Assembly: GCF_000374145.1 (NCBI RefSeq)
Contig: NZ_KB893654.1
Location: 646,995-710,994, forward strand
Direction: 5' to 3'
DNA length: 64,000 nt
Source: Neomegalonema perideroedes DSM 15528
Lineage (GTDB): Bacteria; Pseudomonadota; Alphaproteobacteria; Rhodobacterales; Rhodobacteraceae
Of this stretch, positions 16,208 to 26,905 are shown piece after piece. The number at the start of each line of letters is the position of its first letter. The stretch's first letter is position 1. The translations under genes were made by a program, and so were the position numbers. Under the pieces are notes generated by a model. It saw only the letters and a program-made list of their open reading frames with translations. It searched no databases and was not told the origin of the DNA.

Positions 16208-17272
16208 TTATGCTTGTTCTTCGAGAAGTTCGGGCGTCGGCGCGAAGCGCCATGCGCCTTCGGAATCGGTCGTGCGCGCGACTTCGCCCCGGATCTCCAG
16301 ATGGCGCAGATGCGCGATGGCCTGACTCGCCGCCAGACCATAGAGCTTCGGCCCGATCTTGCGGCGGAAGAGATGCTCGAAGGCGTCCACGGCGCGCAGG
16401 CCGGGAGCCTCGCCGCCTCTGGCGATCAGCGCGGCGCGGAGCTTTTCGGAGCGGCCCCGGTCGCGCGCCATGATGCTGCGCAATCCGGCGCGGGGATCGC
16501 GGAAGGGCAGGTCATGGCCGGGCAGCGCGAGGGCGCCCTCCGGCAGGCCCGGCGCGGCGGCCTCCGCCCAAGCGAAGAACTCGGCCACCGGATCGGCCAG
16601 AGGCTCCATCGGATAAACCGAGAGGGGCGCGGGATTCTCGGGCAGAATGGCGTCGCCCGCGATCATGAGGTCTTCTTCGGCGCTGGTCAGCAGAAGCTGA
16701 TCCGCCGCATGGCCTTGCGCGAAGGCGACCCGCCAGAGCCGCCCGCCGAGCGAAACCTCCGCGCCTTCGGTCAAGGCCGTGAATCCGATGGGCATCGGCC
16801 CGATCAGATGGCCGTAGCCCGAATCCAGCCCGAGGAGGGTCTTCTCCAGATTCTCGGCGTCATAGCCGAGGCCCCGGTAGAAAACTTCAAGCTCCGGCGG
16901 ACGCTCGGTCCAGCGGGCGCGGCTCATGGCGACGGCGCCGAAGGCCACGGCGCGGGGCGCCCAAAGCTCGGCGCCGGTCTTGCGCATGAGCCAGCCCGTC
17001 AGGCCCATATGGTCGGGATGGGCGTGGGTGCCGATCAGCCGCCGCACGGGGCGTCCCTTGAGAGGTCCGGCGAGCAGAACCCGCCATTCCTCTTTGCAGG
17101 AGTCGCCGGGAACGCCGGTGTCCACCAAGGTCCAGCCGTCGGAATCCGCGAGGGCGTAGACGTTCACATGGCCCAGCGTATAGGGCATGCTCACCCGGCC
17201 CCAGAGGATCCCTTCCGCGATCTCCTTCATCTCGCCCGCCTGAGGCGGAACGAGGTCTTTCGTCACGCTCAC
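16208..17272 (-). CDS. MBL-fold metallo-hydrolase
   Basis: 354 residues. The zinc motif is GTHAHPDHMG (H83, H85, D87, H88), followed by FAQGHAADQLLL, AGDAILPE and LALPGHDLPF, which supply the remaining ligands. The C-terminal 80 residues form a small helical winged domain, common in beta-lactamase-like 2 or LACTB2-type hydrolases. Probably a thioester or ester hydrolase, judged from its operon with an acyl-CoA dehydrogenase (ATGA overlap upstream) and an SDR. Confidence 0.9.
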   Translation of the reverse strand: MSVTKDLVPPQAGEMKEIAEGILWGRVSMPYTLGHVNVYALADSDGWTLVDTGVPGDSCKEEWRVLLAGPLKGRPVRRLIGTHAHPDHMGLTGWLMRKTGAELWAPRAVAFGAVAMSRARWTERPPELEVFYRGLGYDAENLEKTLLGLDSGYGHLIGPMPIGFTALTEGAEVSLGGRLWRVAFAQGHAADQLLLTSAEEDLMIAGDAILPENPAPLSVYPMEPLADPVAEFFAWAEAAAPGLPEGALALPGHDLPFRDPRAGLRSIMARDRGRSEKLRAALIARGGEAPGLRAVDAFEHLFRRKIGPKLYGLAASQAIAHLRHLEIRGEVARTTDSEGAWRFAPTPELLEEQA

Positions 17273-19035
17273 GCCCCGGCCTCATAGAGCAGAGCCGCGC
17301 CGCTCATGGCTTGGGCGGCCTTGGCGGGGGCCTCCGCCGCGAGGACGGTCAGGAAGAAGCGCGCCGTGGCGATTTTGCGGGCTTTGAATTCGGCGTCTCC
17401 GGAGAACTCCGGCGCCGAGAGCAGACGCGCCCCCTTGCCGAGCAGGGCGCCGCCATGAGCCAGAGACATCAGCCCGAGATAGGCCGAGGAGCCCGCCAGA
17501 CGATCCGCCGCCGGGCGGTCGAGCATCCAGCGCGTGGCCTCTTCGGCGGCGGAGGCCGCCTGAGCCAGCCCGCGCGCCATGTCGCCCAAGCCCGCTTCGG
17601 CGAGGGCGTCGGCTTCGTCGAAGGCGGCGGCGGTCAGAGCCAGAGCCTGAGCGCCTTCGTCCGACGAGAGCTTGCGCCCGACGAGATCCGCCGCCTGCAC
17701 GCCGTTGGTGCCTTCGTAAATGGCGGTGACGCGCACGTCGCGGGCGTATTGGGCGGCGCCGGTCTCCTCGATGAAGCCCATGCCGCCATGGACCTGAATC
17801 CCGAGATAGGAGACTTCATTGCCGACGTCGGTGCCATAGGCTTTGGCGAGGGGCGTCAGCAGTCCGGCCCAGGCGGCCCAGCGGGCGCGCTCCTCCGGCG
17901 AGGCGGCGGTCTTCGCCAGATCCAGCGCGCGGGCGCAGTCATAGGCGATGGCGCGGGCGGATTCGGTCTTGGCGCGCATGGTCAGGATCATGCGGCGGAC
18001 GTCGGGATGATCGACGATGGTTCCCGTGCGGGCCGCGCCCTCGGGAATCACGGCTTGGCCCTGCACGCGCTCGCGGGCGAAGGCTTCGGCGTGCTGCATG
18101 GCGGCCTCGGCGATTCCGACGCCCTCCAGACCCACGCCTAAACGCGCGTTGTTCATCATGGTGAACATGGCCGCGAGGCCCTTGTTCTCCTCGCCGACGA
18201 GCCAGCCCTTCGCGCCCTCATAGGCCATGACGCAGGTCGGCGAGCCGTGCAGGCCCATCTTATGATCCAGCGAAACCACCTGAAGCGCGTTGCGCTCTCC
18301 AAGGGAGCCGTCGGCGTTGGGAATGAACTTCGGCGCGAGGAAGAGGCTGATCCCCTTCACGCCCGGAGGGGCGTCGGGCAGACGCGCCAGCACCAGATGC
18401 GAGACGTTTTCCGCCACGTCATGGTCGCCCCATGAGATCCAGATCTTCTGACCCGTGAGGCTGTAAGTGCCGTCGCCGTTGCGCTCGGCCCTGGTGCGCA
18501 GCGCCGCGAGATCCGTGCCCGCCTGAGGCTCGGTCAGGTTCATGCTGCCGGTCCATTCGCCCGAGATCAGCTTGGGCAGATACAGCGCCTTCAGCTCCTC
18601 GGAGCCGTGGGCCTCCAGAGCCTCGATCTGGCCTTGGCTCAGCAAGGGGCAGAGGCTCAGGGCCATGCAGGCCCCGGCGAAGACCTCGTTCACGCCCGAT
18701 TGCAGCGCGATGGGCAAGCCCATGCCGCCATGATCGGCGGGCGCCGAGACGCAGGTCCATCCGCCTTCGGCCAGAACCTTATAGGCTTCCTTGAAGCCGG
18801 GGCTGGTGCGCACCACGCCGTTCTCCAGCACGGCGCCTTGCAGATCGCTGCCCCGGCGCAAAGGCGCGAGGGTCTCTTCGGCGATTTTGCCCGCCTCGCC
18901 GAGAATGGCGGCGGCGGAATCCGCGTCGAGTTCGGCGAATCGCTCGGCGGCGCTGAGGGCCTCCGGCCCGCTCCAGATCCCCAGCACTTCGTCGAGCACG
19001 AAACGGATCTCGTCCAGCGGCGCGCGATAACTCAT
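17269..19035 (-). CDS. Acyl-CoA dehydrogenase, long form
   Basis: Flavoprotein of 588 residues that introduces a 2,3 double bond into an acyl-CoA. The long form (about 590-600 residues, with an extra C-terminal domain) includes fatty-acyl and DmdC-type enzymes. FAD and substrate signatures: MNLTEPQAGTDLAALRTRAE, GQKIWISWGDHD, YLGIQVHGGMGFIEETGAAQ and RDVRVTAIYEGTNGVQA. I start at MSYRAPLDEI (19035). First gene of the operon with the MBL and SDR genes; divergent from the Sua5 gene. Chain-length preference cannot be read from the sequence. Confidence 0.94.
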   Translation of the reverse strand: MSYRAPLDEIRFVLDEVLGIWSGPEALSAAERFAELDADSAAAILGEAGKIAEETLAPLRRGSDLQGAVLENGVVRTSPGFKEAYKVLAEGGWTCVSAPADHGGMGLPIALQSGVNEVFAGACMALSLCPLLSQGQIEALEAHGSEELKALYLPKLISGEWTGSMNLTEPQAGTDLAALRTRAERNGDGTYSLTGQKIWISWGDHDVAENVSHLVLARLPDAPPGVKGISLFLAPKFIPNADGSLGERNALQVVSLDHKMGLHGSPTCVMAYEGAKGWLVGEENKGLAAMFTMMNNARLGVGLEGVGIAEAAMQHAEAFARERVQGQAVIPEGAARTGTIVDHPDVRRMILTMRAKTESARAIAYDCARALDLAKTAASPEERARWAAWAGLLTPLAKAYGTDVGNEVSYLGIQVHGGMGFIEETGAAQYARDVRVTAIYEGTNGVQAADLVGRKLSSDEGAQALALTAAAFDEADALAEAGLGDMARGLAQAASAAEEATRWMLDRPAADRLAGSSAYLGLMSLAHGGALLGKGARLLSAPEFSGDAEFKARKIATARFFLTVLAAEAPAKAAQAMSGAALLYEAGA

Positions 19036-19167
19036 AGCGGTCTCCCTCGACTCCAAGCCCAGGCGCTTTGACGCCTGAAGGCGAAGCGCTTATCTCTGGG
19101 CGCCGATCATGGCGGGTTTGCGCCGCCGCGCAACAGGGACGCCGCGTCAGGCGGCGGGAATTTCATC

Positions 19168-20214
19168 ATGGCCTCGCTGAACACGGTGCGTCTGAGCGCG
19201 AGTCCGCGCGGGATCTCGGCGGCGGCGGGGATTTTGCGCGCGGGGGGGCTGGTCGCCTTCCCGACTGAAACGGTTTACGGACTCGGGGCGGACGCGCGCT
19301 CGGATCGGGCCGCGCGCTCGATCTATGAAGCCAAAGGGCGACCTTCGCATAATCCATTGATCGCGCATGTCTCTTCTTTAAAGGCGGCGGAGAATCTGGC
19401 GGAGTTTCCGCCTCTGGCGCGGCGTTTGGCGGAAGCCTTTTGGCCGGGGCCTCTGACGCTGATCCTCGCCAAACGCCCGGAGGCGGGCCTCTCCGAAGTC
19501 GTGACGGCGGGCGGGGCGCGGGTGGGTCTGCGGGTTCCCGCCCATCCGACGGCCCTCGCCTTGCTGGAGGCCTTCGGCGGGCCTCTCGCGGCGCCGAGCG
19601 CGAATCGCTCCGGGGCCGTCAGCCCCACCGAGGCGGATCATGTGCTGGAGGGCCTGAGCGGCCGCATCGACGCGGTTCTCGACGCCGGGCCCTGCGTGGT
19701 GGGGCTGGAATCCACGATTCTGCTGGTCGAGGGCGGGGAGGCGCGGTTGTTGCGTCCCGGAGGTCTGGCGCTGGAGGATCTGGAGTCGGTCGCGGGCGGG
19801 CCGATCCTCGCGGAGGACGAGGCGGATGAAGCGGCGCCTTTGTCTCCGGGGCGTCTGAAGAGCCATTACGCGCCGCGCGCGGGTCTGCGGCTGGATGCGG
19901 CGGCTCCGGCGCCGGGCGAGGCTTGGTTAGGCTTCGGGCCCGATCCCGCCGAGGCGGAGGGCGCGATCTTGCGGCGGAACTTATCTGAAGGCGGCGATCT
20001 TCGGGAGGCGGCGGCGCGGCTTTTCGCTCTGCTGCGCGAGATGGATAAGGAGCTGGCCGCTCTGACGGGCGGGGCGGGGGGCTTCATCGCGGTCGCGCCT
20101 CTGCCGGAGGGGGGGCTCGGCCGCGCGCTGAACGACCGCCTGCGCAGAGCCGCGGCGCCGCGTCCGAAGGCCCATCTGACAAAGAACGAATTTTATCCTC
20201 CGTCCGACGCTTGA
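19168..20214 (+). CDS. L-threonylcarbamoyladenylate synthase, Sua5 type
   Basis: Makes threonylcarbamoyl-AMP from threonine, bicarbonate and ATP, the substrate of TsaD. 348 residues: a YrdC-like domain at 10-205 (FPTETVYGLGADA, KGRPSHNPL, APSANRSGAVSPTEADHV) and a Sua5 C-terminal domain at about 225-330 after the linker SPGRLKSHYAPRAG. The two-domain length separates it from the short TsaC/YrdC form. Monocistronic, followed by tRNA-Gln. Confidence 0.94.
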   Translation: MASLNTVRLSASPRGISAAAGILRAGGLVAFPTETVYGLGADARSDRAARSIYEAKGRPSHNPLIAHVSSLKAAENLAEFPPLARRLAEAFWPGPLTLILAKRPEAGLSEVVTAGGARVGLRVPAHPTALALLEAFGGPLAAPSANRSGAVSPTEADHVLEGLSGRIDAVLDAGPCVVGLESTILLVEGGEARLLRPGGLALEDLESVAGGPILAEDEADEAAPLSPGRLKSHYAPRAGLRLDAAAPAPGEAWLGFGPDPAEAEGAILRRNLSEGGDLREAAARLFALLREMDKELAALTGGAGGFIAVAPLPEGGLGRALNDRLRRAAAPRPKAHLTKNEFYPPSDA

Positions 20215-20259
20215 CACCCTATCGTCACGCGGCTATCTAAGCGCCCACCGTGATCCCGC

Positions 20260-20333
20260 TGGGGGATAGTTTAACGGTAGAACAGCGGACTCTGACTCCG
20301 TTAGTCTTGGTTCGAATCCAGGTCCCCCAGCCA
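20260..20333 (+). tRNA. tRNA-Gln (anticodon CUG)
   Basis: Cloverleaf of 74 nt beginning TGGGGGATAGTTTAACGGTA, anticodon loop CTCTGAC, T-loop TTCGAAT, acceptor 3' strand TCCCCCA, discriminator G and encoded CCA. It follows the Sua5 gene by 45 bp. Confidence 0.95.
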
Positions 20334-20533
20334 CGGTTTTTCCCATAAAATCAAATCCGTCGCGAATCGCCAATCCGCCCGCCTTCCGACAGGATCCGCC
20401 GCGCGTTCCGCCAAGCCGTCCCCTGCGCGCCGCAGGAGCCCGGCCGCCCTCCGCATCCCCCTGCTGCGATTCGGCGGCTTGACCTGAAACGCGCTTCCGG
20501 GCTCTCTCGCCGCGCAGAAGCGGGAGGGCGAAG

Positions 20534-21160
20534 ATGCGCGAAAAGACCTTGGGCGTGATCCTCGCGGGAGGATTGGCCCGCCGCATGGGCGGCGGCGACA
20601 AAGGGCGTCTCGATCTCGGCGGCCGGACGCCGCTCGCGGAGCTGACGGCGCGGATGAAGCCGCAATGCGCCGCGCTGATCCTCAACGCCAACGGCGATCC
20701 CGCGCGGTTCGAAGATCTCGGGCTGGAGGTGGTCCCGGATGGAGTCCCGGGCTTCCTCGGGCCTCTGGCGGGGATCCTGGCCGGGATGGACCACGCCGCC
20801 GCATTGGGCCTCCCCTTCGTTCTGACGGCGGCCTCCGACACGCCTTTTCCGCCGCGCGATCTGGGCGAGAAGCTCGCCGAAGCCGCCGCCCGCGAAGGCC
20901 GACCCGTCGCCATGGCCGCCACGCGCATGGAGGGGCGGCTCATGCCTCATCCGACTTTCGGGCTCTGGCCCGCCGCTTTGCGCGCGGATCTGCGGGCGGC
21001 TCTGGGCGCGGGCGTGACGCGGGTGCGCTCATGGGCCGAGGGCCATGGCGCCGCTCTGGCCGAATTCCCGGCCGAGCCTTTCGATCCCTTCTTCAACATC
21101 AACCATCCTGACGATCTGGCGCAGGCGCGCCGCCTCTGGCAGAAGCTCCGTTTGGAGTGA
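20534..21160 (+). CDS. mobA: Molybdenum cofactor guanylyltransferase
   Basis: Adds GMP to molybdopterin to form MGD or bis-MGD for the DMSO-reductase family. 208 residues. The nucleotide-binding signature LAGGLARRMGGGDKGRLDL sits at residues 10-28. Later VPDGVPGFLGPLAGILAGMD, TAASDTPFPP and FFNINHPDDL match MobA. The mobB-moeA fusion gene starts 12 bp downstream. Confidence 0.95.
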   Translation: MREKTLGVILAGGLARRMGGGDKGRLDLGGRTPLAELTARMKPQCAALILNANGDPARFEDLGLEVVPDGVPGFLGPLAGILAGMDHAAALGLPFVLTAASDTPFPPRDLGEKLAEAAAREGRPVAMAATRMEGRLMPHPTFGLWPAALRADLRAALGAGVTRVRSWAEGHGAALAEFPAEPFDPFFNINHPDDLAQARRLWQKLRLE

Positions 21161-21172
21161 AGGGAGGGCCGC

Positions 21173-22906
21173 ATGCGGGTCTATGGCGTGACCGGGCGCA
21201 AGAATTCGGGCAAGACCGGGCTCATGGAGCGCCTTGTGGCCGAGATCGTCGGGCGGGGCTTCCGGGTCTCGACGGTGAAGCACGCCCATCACGTCACGGA
21301 CGTCGATCAGCCGGGCCGCGACAGCCACAGGCATCGCATGGCGGGCGCCACGGAGGTTCTGCTCGCCACGCCCTTGCGCTGGGCCTTGATGCATGAGCTG
21401 CGCGGCGCGGCGGAGCCCTCTCCGGCGGAGGTCTTCGCCAAATTCGCGCCCGTGGACCTGATTCTCGTCGAGGGATTCAAACATGGCGATCATCCCAAGA
21501 TCGAGGCTCTGCGCCGCGAGACCGGGACCGAGCCTCTGGCGCGCGAGATTCGGAGCATCCGCGCCTTCGCCTCGGATTACGGCGATCCGGGTTTGGGCCT
21601 TCCCGTCTTCCATCTCGACGACACGCAGGCCGTCGCGGATTTCATCCTGAGGGAGGTCGGGCTCCTCCCCCGCCCGAGCCCCGGCGCGGGGAAGCCCTTC
21701 GAGCCGGACGCCTCCGCGGACGAGGCTCTGGCGCGGATGCAGGCGGCGATCCGGCCCCTCGCGGGCGAGGCCGAGATCACGCTCGCGGAGGCTTCGGGAC
21801 GGGTTCTCGCGCGCGCTATGGCGGCGGCGCGGAGCCATCCGCCCACCGACAACTCCGCCGTGGACGGCTACGGCTTCGCCTTCGAGGCCGTGGACATGGC
21901 GCGGCCGATCCCTCTGGAGCCGGGACGCTCCGCCGCCGGAGCCCCCTTCGCGGGCGTTCTGCCGCCCGGAAAGGCTCTGCGCATCCTGACAGGCGCGGTT
22001 CCTCCCGAAGGGATGGACGTGGTGGTTCCTGAGGAGCTGACCCGGATCGAGGCGGGGCGGCTGATCCTTGAGCGGCCTCCGGCGCGGCGCGGGGCGAACA
22101 TCCGTCCGGCGGGCGAGGACATGCGGGCGGGCGCCGAGGCTCTGGCGGCGGGCGCGATCCTGCGTCCGGGAGATCTGGCGCTCGCGGCGGCGGTGGGGCT
22201 GGATCGGCTTCCGGTCAGGCCGAGGCTGCGCGCGGCGATCTTCTCCACCGGCGACGAACTCGCGGATCCGGGCGCGCCCGCCGAAGGCCGCACCTATGAC
22301 GCCAACCGCCCCATGCTTCGGGCTCTTTTGGAGCGCCAAGGCTATGAGGTTCTGGATCTCGGCGTCATCCCCGACGCGCGTCCGGCGATCCGCGCGGCTC
22401 TGGATGAAGCCTCCGCCCGCGCCGACGCCATCCTGACCACGGGCGGCGCTTCGCGGGGCGATGAGGATCACGTCTCGGCTCTGCTCCGCGAGGAAGGCGA
22501 GCTTCAGGTCTGGCGCGTGGCGATCAAGCCGGGGCGGCCTCTGGCTCTGGCCCATTGGCGGGGCGTTCCGGTCTTCGGTCTGCCGGGGAACCCCGTAGCG
22601 GCGATGATCTGCGCTTTGATCTTCGCGCTTCCGGGACTGGCTCTGCGGGCGGGCGCGGTTTGGCGCGAGCCCGAGGCCTATCAGGTCGTCGCGGATTTCG
22701 CCCGCCGCAAGCAATTCGGGCGGCGGGAATATCTGCGGGCGCGGATCGACGCCCAAGGCCGCGCCCAAGCCTTCCCTTCGGAGGGCTCGGGGCGGGTCTC
22801 GGGGCTGTCCTGGGCCGGGGGGCTCGTGGAGCTGCCCGAAGACCTCCGCGAGATCCGCCCCGGCGACCTTGTGCGCTATCTGCCTTTTTCGGGCTTTAAT
22901 CTTTGA
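21173..22906 (+). CDS. Bifunctional MobB-MoeA fusion, molybdenum cofactor biosynthesis
   Basis: 577 residues. Residues 1-165 are MobB, the GTP-binding accessory of MobA: P-loop GRKNSGKT (8-15), STVKHAHH and LILVEGFKH. Residues about 180-577 are MoeA, which inserts molybdate into adenylated molybdopterin: [54 protein letters not shown] and [10 protein letters not shown]. The linker (165-182) is Pro-rich. The stop codon overlaps the end of convergent hutU by 11 bp. Fusing MobB to MoeA puts insertion and nucleotide addition on one chain, next to mobA. Confidence 0.94.
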   Translation: MRVYGVTGRKNSGKTGLMERLVAEIVGRGFRVSTVKHAHHVTDVDQPGRDSHRHRMAGATEVLLATPLRWALMHELRGAAEPSPAEVFAKFAPVDLILVEGFKHGDHPKIEALRRETGTEPLAREIRSIRAFASDYGDPGLGLPVFHLDDTQAVADFILREVGLLPRPSPGAGKPFEPDASADEALARMQAAIRPLAGEAEITLAEASGRVLARAMAAARSHPPTDNSAVDGYGFAFEAVDMARPIPLEPGRSAAGAPFAGVLPPGKALRILTGAVPPEGMDVVVPEELTRIEAGRLILERPPARRGANIRPAGEDMRAGAEALAAGAILRPGDLALAAAVGLDRLPVRPRLRAAIFSTGDELADPGAPAEGRTYDANRPMLRALLERQGYEVLDLGVIPDARPAIRAALDEASARADAILTTGGASRGDEDHVSALLREEGELQVWRVAIKPGRPLALAHWRGVPVFGLPGNPVAAMICALIFALPGLALRAGAVWREPEAYQVVADFARRKQFGRREYLRARIDAQGRAQAFPSEGSGRVSGLSWAGGLVELPEDLREIRPGDLVRYLPFSGFNL

Positions 22907-24575
22907 GGATCGAAGGCAGATTCAGCCCATGCTCGCGGGCGCAGTCGAGGGCGATGTCGTAACCCGCGTCGGCGTGGCGCATGACGCCCGTGGCGGGGTC
23001 GTTCCAGAGCACCCGTCCGATGCGCTTCGCCGCCGCCTCCGAGCCGTCGCAGCAGATGACCACGCCGGAATGCTGCGAGAAGCCCATCCCCACGCCCCCG
23101 CCATGATGCAGGCTGACCCAAGTCGCGCCCGAGGCCGTGTTGAGCAGGGCGTTGAGCAAGGGCCAGTCGGAAACCGCGTCGGATCCGTCCTTCATGGCTT
23201 CCGTCTCGCGATTGGGCGAGGCCACCGAGCCCGAATCCAGATGATCGCGGCCGATGACGATGGGCGCCTTGAGTTCGCCTTTGGCCACCATTTCGTTGAA
23301 GGCCAGCCCCAGCCTGTGGCGCTGCCCCAGACCCACCCAGCAGATCCGCGCGGGCAAGCCTTGGAAGGCGATGCGCTCGCGGGCCATGTCGAGCCAATTA
23401 TGCAGATGCGGGTCGTCGGGGATCAGCTCCTTGACCTTCTCGTCGGTCTTGCGGATGTCCTCCGGATCTCCCGAGAGCGCGCACCAGCGGAAAGGCCCGA
23501 TCCCCCGGCAGAACAGCGGGCGGATATAGGCGGGCACGAAGCCGGGGAAGGCGAAGGCTTCGGCGAAGCCCTCCTCTTTGGCGACTTGGCGGATGTTGTT
23601 GCCATAATCGAAAGTCGGGACGCCGAGCTGATGAAAGGCGACCATCGCCTCGACCTGTTTGCGCATGGAGGGGCGCGAAGCGGCCTCGACGGCTTTGGGG
23701 TCGCTGGATTGCTTGGCGCGCCATTCCGCCACCGTCCAGCCGATGGGGAGATAGCCGTGGATCGGATCATGGGCGCTGGTCTGATCCGTCACCATGTCGG
23801 GCTTCACGCCCCGGCGGACCAACTCGGGATAGACCTCGGCGGCGTTGCCGATCAGAGCGAGGGATTTCGCTTCGCCCGCCGCCGTCCAGCGCGCGATGAT
23901 CTCCAGAGCTTCGTCGAGGCTATGGGTTTTTTCATCCACATAGCGGGTGCGGATGCGGAAATCGGCGCGGGTCTCGTCGCATTCCACCGCGAGGCAGCAG
24001 GCGCCGGCCATCACCGCCGCCAGAGGCTGCGCGCCGCCCATGCCGCCGAGGCCGCCCGTCAGAATCCAGCGGCCCTTGAGGTCTCCGCCGTAATGGCGGC
24101 GCCCGGCCTCCACGAAGGTCTCGTAGGTGCCCTGCACGATGCCTTGCGAGCCGATGTAGATCCATGACCCGGCGGTCATCTGGCCGTACATCGCGAGGCC
24201 CTTGCGGTCGAGTTCGTTGAAATGGTCCCAAGTCGCCCAATGGGGCACGAGGTTGGAGTTGGCGATCAGCACGCGCGGGGCGTCGGCGTGGGTGCGGAAG
24301 ACGCCCACCGGCTTGCCCGATTGCACGAGCAGGGTCTCGTCCTCTTCGAGCTTCTGAAGCGTCGAGACGATGCGGTCGAAATCCTCCCAAGTGCGGGCGG
24401 CGCGGCCTATGCCGCCGTAAACGACCAGCTCATGCGGATTCTCGGCCACGTCGGGATGCAGGTTGTTCATCAGCATCCGCATGGGGGCTTCGGTCATCCA
24501 GCTCTTGGCGGTGATTTCGGTCCCGGTGGGCGGGAAGACGTCGCGGCGGTTGAGGCGGGGATTGGGGGCGGTCAT
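22896..24575 (-). CDS. hutU: Urocanate hydratase
   Basis: NAD-dependent enzyme converting urocanate to imidazolonepropionate, second step of histidine degradation. 559 residues, full length. Motifs: [59 protein letters not shown] and [20 protein letters not shown]. Last gene of the leftward hutI-hutH-hutG-hutU operon, 15 bp after hutG. Its 3' end overlaps the mobB-moeA fusion gene. Confidence 0.97.
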   Translation of the reverse strand: MTAPNPRLNRRDVFPPTGTEITAKSWMTEAPMRMLMNNLHPDVAENPHELVVYGGIGRAARTWEDFDRIVSTLQKLEEDETLLVQSGKPVGVFRTHADAPRVLIANSNLVPHWATWDHFNELDRKGLAMYGQMTAGSWIYIGSQGIVQGTYETFVEAGRRHYGGDLKGRWILTGGLGGMGGAQPLAAVMAGACCLAVECDETRADFRIRTRYVDEKTHSLDEALEIIARWTAAGEAKSLALIGNAAEVYPELVRRGVKPDMVTDQTSAHDPIHGYLPIGWTVAEWRAKQSSDPKAVEAASRPSMRKQVEAMVAFHQLGVPTFDYGNNIRQVAKEEGFAEAFAFPGFVPAYIRPLFCRGIGPFRWCALSGDPEDIRKTDEKVKELIPDDPHLHNWLDMARERIAFQGLPARICWVGLGQRHRLGLAFNEMVAKGELKAPIVIGRDHLDSGSVASPNRETEAMKDGSDAVSDWPLLNALLNTASGATWVSLHHGGGVGMGFSQHSGVVICCDGSEAAAKRIGRVLWNDPATGVMRHADAGYDIALDCAREHGLNLPSILKD

Positions 24576-24590
24576 GGCGGTCCTCCCGGA

Positions 24591-25385
24591 TTATTTTTGA
24601 GCCAAATGCGGAGCGAGATCGGCGAGGCGCGCGAGGATCTCGGCGAGGATGGGGCGCAGGCGCGCGGCTTTGGCGGCGTCCAGCGCGAAGGGCGGGGCTT
24701 CCGTCGCCAGATGGGTGGATTGCGCCAGCTCCATCTGAATGGCGTGGACGCCCTCTTGCGGGCGGCCGTAATGACGGGTGGTCCAGCCGCCTTTGAAGCG
24801 CCCGTTATGAATGGTCGAATATCCGGAGGCGCCGGAGCAGACCTCCAGAACCGCGGCGGAGATCTCCGGCGCGCAGGTCGTCCCCATGGCGTCGCCGATG
24901 TTGAAATCCGGCAAAACCCCTTCAAAAAGGAAGGGAATCCGCGAGCGGATGGAATGGCAGTCAAAGAGGATCGCCACGCCGTGGATCGCCTTCACCCGCG
25001 CGATCTCGGCGGCGAGGGCCTTATGATAGGGCGTGTGATGACAGGGAATCCGGCGCGCGATCTCGGCGGCGTCGGGGCGCATGAGCCAGATCTCCGCGCC
25101 GTCGAAATCGGTCAACGGAACGAGGCCGGTGGTGTTTTGGCCCGGATAGAGGCTGGCGTCGTTCGGGGGGCGATTGACGTCCAGAGCATAACGATGGGTC
25201 GTCGCCTGAACCATGGTCGCGCCGGGGAGGAGCCCCGCGTAAAGCTCATGCGCATGCCAATCCGTATCGGAGAGGATGCGCCCGCGGGCGTTCAGAGCGT
25301 TCCAGACCTCAGGCGGCAGTTCCGTCCCGACATGGGGGAAGCCGAGGATCACCGGGCTAACGCCGCGTTCGACGATCAGGCCCAT
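24591..25385 (-). CDS. hutG: N-formylglutamate deformylase
   Basis: Hydrolyses N-formyl-L-glutamate to glutamate and formate, last step of the five-step pathway. 264 residues. Zinc-amidohydrolase signatures: [41 protein letters not shown] and [15 protein letters not shown] choose the ATG at 25385 because AAGGG lies 9 nt before it; the ATG at 25394 directly abuts that sequence. The start lies inside the end of hutH (10-bp overlap). Confidence 0.93.
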   Translation of the reverse strand: MGLIVERGVSPVILGFPHVGTELPPEVWNALNARGRILSDTDWHAHELYAGLLPGATMVQATTHRYALDVNRPPNDASLYPGQNTTGLVPLTDFDGAEIWLMRPDAAEIARRIPCHHTPYHKALAAEIARVKAIHGVAILFDCHSIRSRIPFLFEGVLPDFNIGDAMGTTCAPEISAAVLEVCSGASGYSTIHNGRFKGGWTTRHYGRPQEGVHAIQMELAQSTHLATEAPPFALDAAKAARLRPILAEILARLADLAPHLAQK

Positions 25386-26905
25386 GGCGTCCATCCCTTC
25401 AGCCCGGCGGCCTCAAGCAAAGCGCCTTGCTTCACCAGAGCCGAGGCTTTGGCGAGATCTCCGGCCATGAAGCGGTCTTCCTCCAGATGCGGGATTTCGG
25501 CGCGCAGGGCGTCGATCACCGCCTGAAGCTTCGGGCTGGTGGCGAGGGGCGCGCGGAACTCCACGCCCTGAGCCGCGCAAAGAGCCTCGATTCCGAGGAT
25601 GGCTTGCAGATTCTCCGCCATGCGCCCGAGCCGCCGCGCGCCATGGGCGGCCATGCTCACATGGTCTTCTTGGTTCGCGGAGGTCGGCGTGCTGTCGGTG
25701 GAGCAGGGATTCGCGAGATGCTTGTTTTCGCTCATCAAAGCGGCGCTGGTGACTTCGGCGATCATGAAGCCCGAATTCAGCCCCGGATGGGCGGTCAGGA
25801 AGGGCGGGAGGTCGAAACTCAGGGTGGGGTCCACCATCAGGGCGATGCGGCGCTGAGAAATCGCGCCGATCTCGGCCATGGCGAGGGCGATCTGATCGGC
25901 GGCGAAGGCCACGGGCTCGGCGTGGAAATTGCCGCCCGAGACGATGCTGTCAGCCAGAACCAGCGGATTATCCGTCACGGCGTTGGCTTCGATCTCCAGC
26001 GTCCGCCCGGCGAAGGCCAGCAGATCCAGAGCCGCCCCCACGACTTGAGGCTGACAGCGGATGCAATAGGGATCCTGCACGCGTTTGTCGTCTTCGCGGT
26101 GGCTCTCGCGGATGACCGAGCCCTCCATGAGGCCGCGCAGGATCTCCGCCGCCGCGATCTGGCCTTGATGGCCGCGCAGGCTGTGGATCTCAGGATGCAA
26201 AGGCGCCGTGGAGCCCATGACCGCATCCGTGGAAAGCGCGCAGGTCGTCAGCGAGCTTCCCGCCGCCCGCGCCGCTTCAAACAACCCGACCAGCGCGAGG
26301 GCGGTCGAGAATTGCGTGCCGTTGATCAGCGCGAGCCCCTCTTTAGGCCCCAGGACCACAGGCTTCAGCCCGGCGCGGCGCAGAGCCTCGGCGGAGGGCA
26401 GGCGCTCGCCCTGAAGTTCGGCCTCGCCCTCGCCCATGAGCGTGGCGGCCATATGGGCCAGAGGCGCGAGGTCTCCCGAGGCGCCCACCGAGCCTTGCGC
26501 CGGAACCACGGGCGTCACGCCCTTGTCGAGCAGCCCTTCGATCAGCGCGACCACCTCCCAGCGCACCCCCGAGGCGCCGCGCCCTAACGAGAGCAGTTTC
26601 AGCGCCATCATCAGCCGCGTCGTTGCGCGCTCCAGAGGCGCGCCCACCCCGCAGCAATGCGAGAGGATGAGGTTGCGCTGAAGCTGAGCGGCGTCTTTGG
26701 CGGCGATCTTCACCGAGGCCAGCTTGCCGAAGCCGGTGTTGACGCCATAGACGGCGGCTTCGCCTTCGGCGGCGGCCTTGATGCGCCCTGCGGCGGCCTC
26801 GACGGCGGGGCGGGCGGCGGAATCGAGCCGCGCGGCGAGGCCCTCGCGCCAGATGCGTTCAAGCTGCGCGAGCGTCGCGGCGCCGGGCGTGAGGCGTTCA
26901 GCCAT
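25376..26905 (-). CDS. hutH: Histidine ammonia-lyase
   Basis: Converts L-histidine to trans-urocanate and ammonia. 509 residues, normal length. The MIO cofactor forms from ASG in [16 protein letters not shown]. Further motifs: [54 protein letters not shown] and [21 protein letters not shown] start at MAERLTPG (26905), preceded by GGGGGAA; the last codons of hutI overlap it by 8 bp. An ATG at 26932 is open but would cost a 35-bp overlap. Confidence 0.96.
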   Translation of the reverse strand: MAERLTPGAATLAQLERIWREGLAARLDSAARPAVEAAAGRIKAAAEGEAAVYGVNTGFGKLASVKIAAKDAAQLQRNLILSHCCGVGAPLERATTRLMMALKLLSLGRGASGVRWEVVALIEGLLDKGVTPVVPAQGSVGASGDLAPLAHMAATLMGEGEAELQGERLPSAEALRRAGLKPVVLGPKEGLALINGTQFSTALALVGLFEAARAAGSSLTTCALSTDAVMGSTAPLHPEIHSLRGHQGQIAAAEILRGLMEGSVIRESHREDDKRVQDPYCIRCQPQVVGAALDLLAFAGRTLEIEANAVTDNPLVLADSIVSGGNFHAEPVAFAADQIALAMAEIGAISQRRIALMVDPTLSFDLPPFLTAHPGLNSGFMIAEVTSAALMSENKHLANPCSTDSTPTSANQEDHVSMAAHGARRLGRMAENLQAILGIEALCAAQGVEFRAPLATSPKLQAVIDALRAEIPHLEEDRFMAGDLAKASALVKQGALLEAAGLKGWTPWA

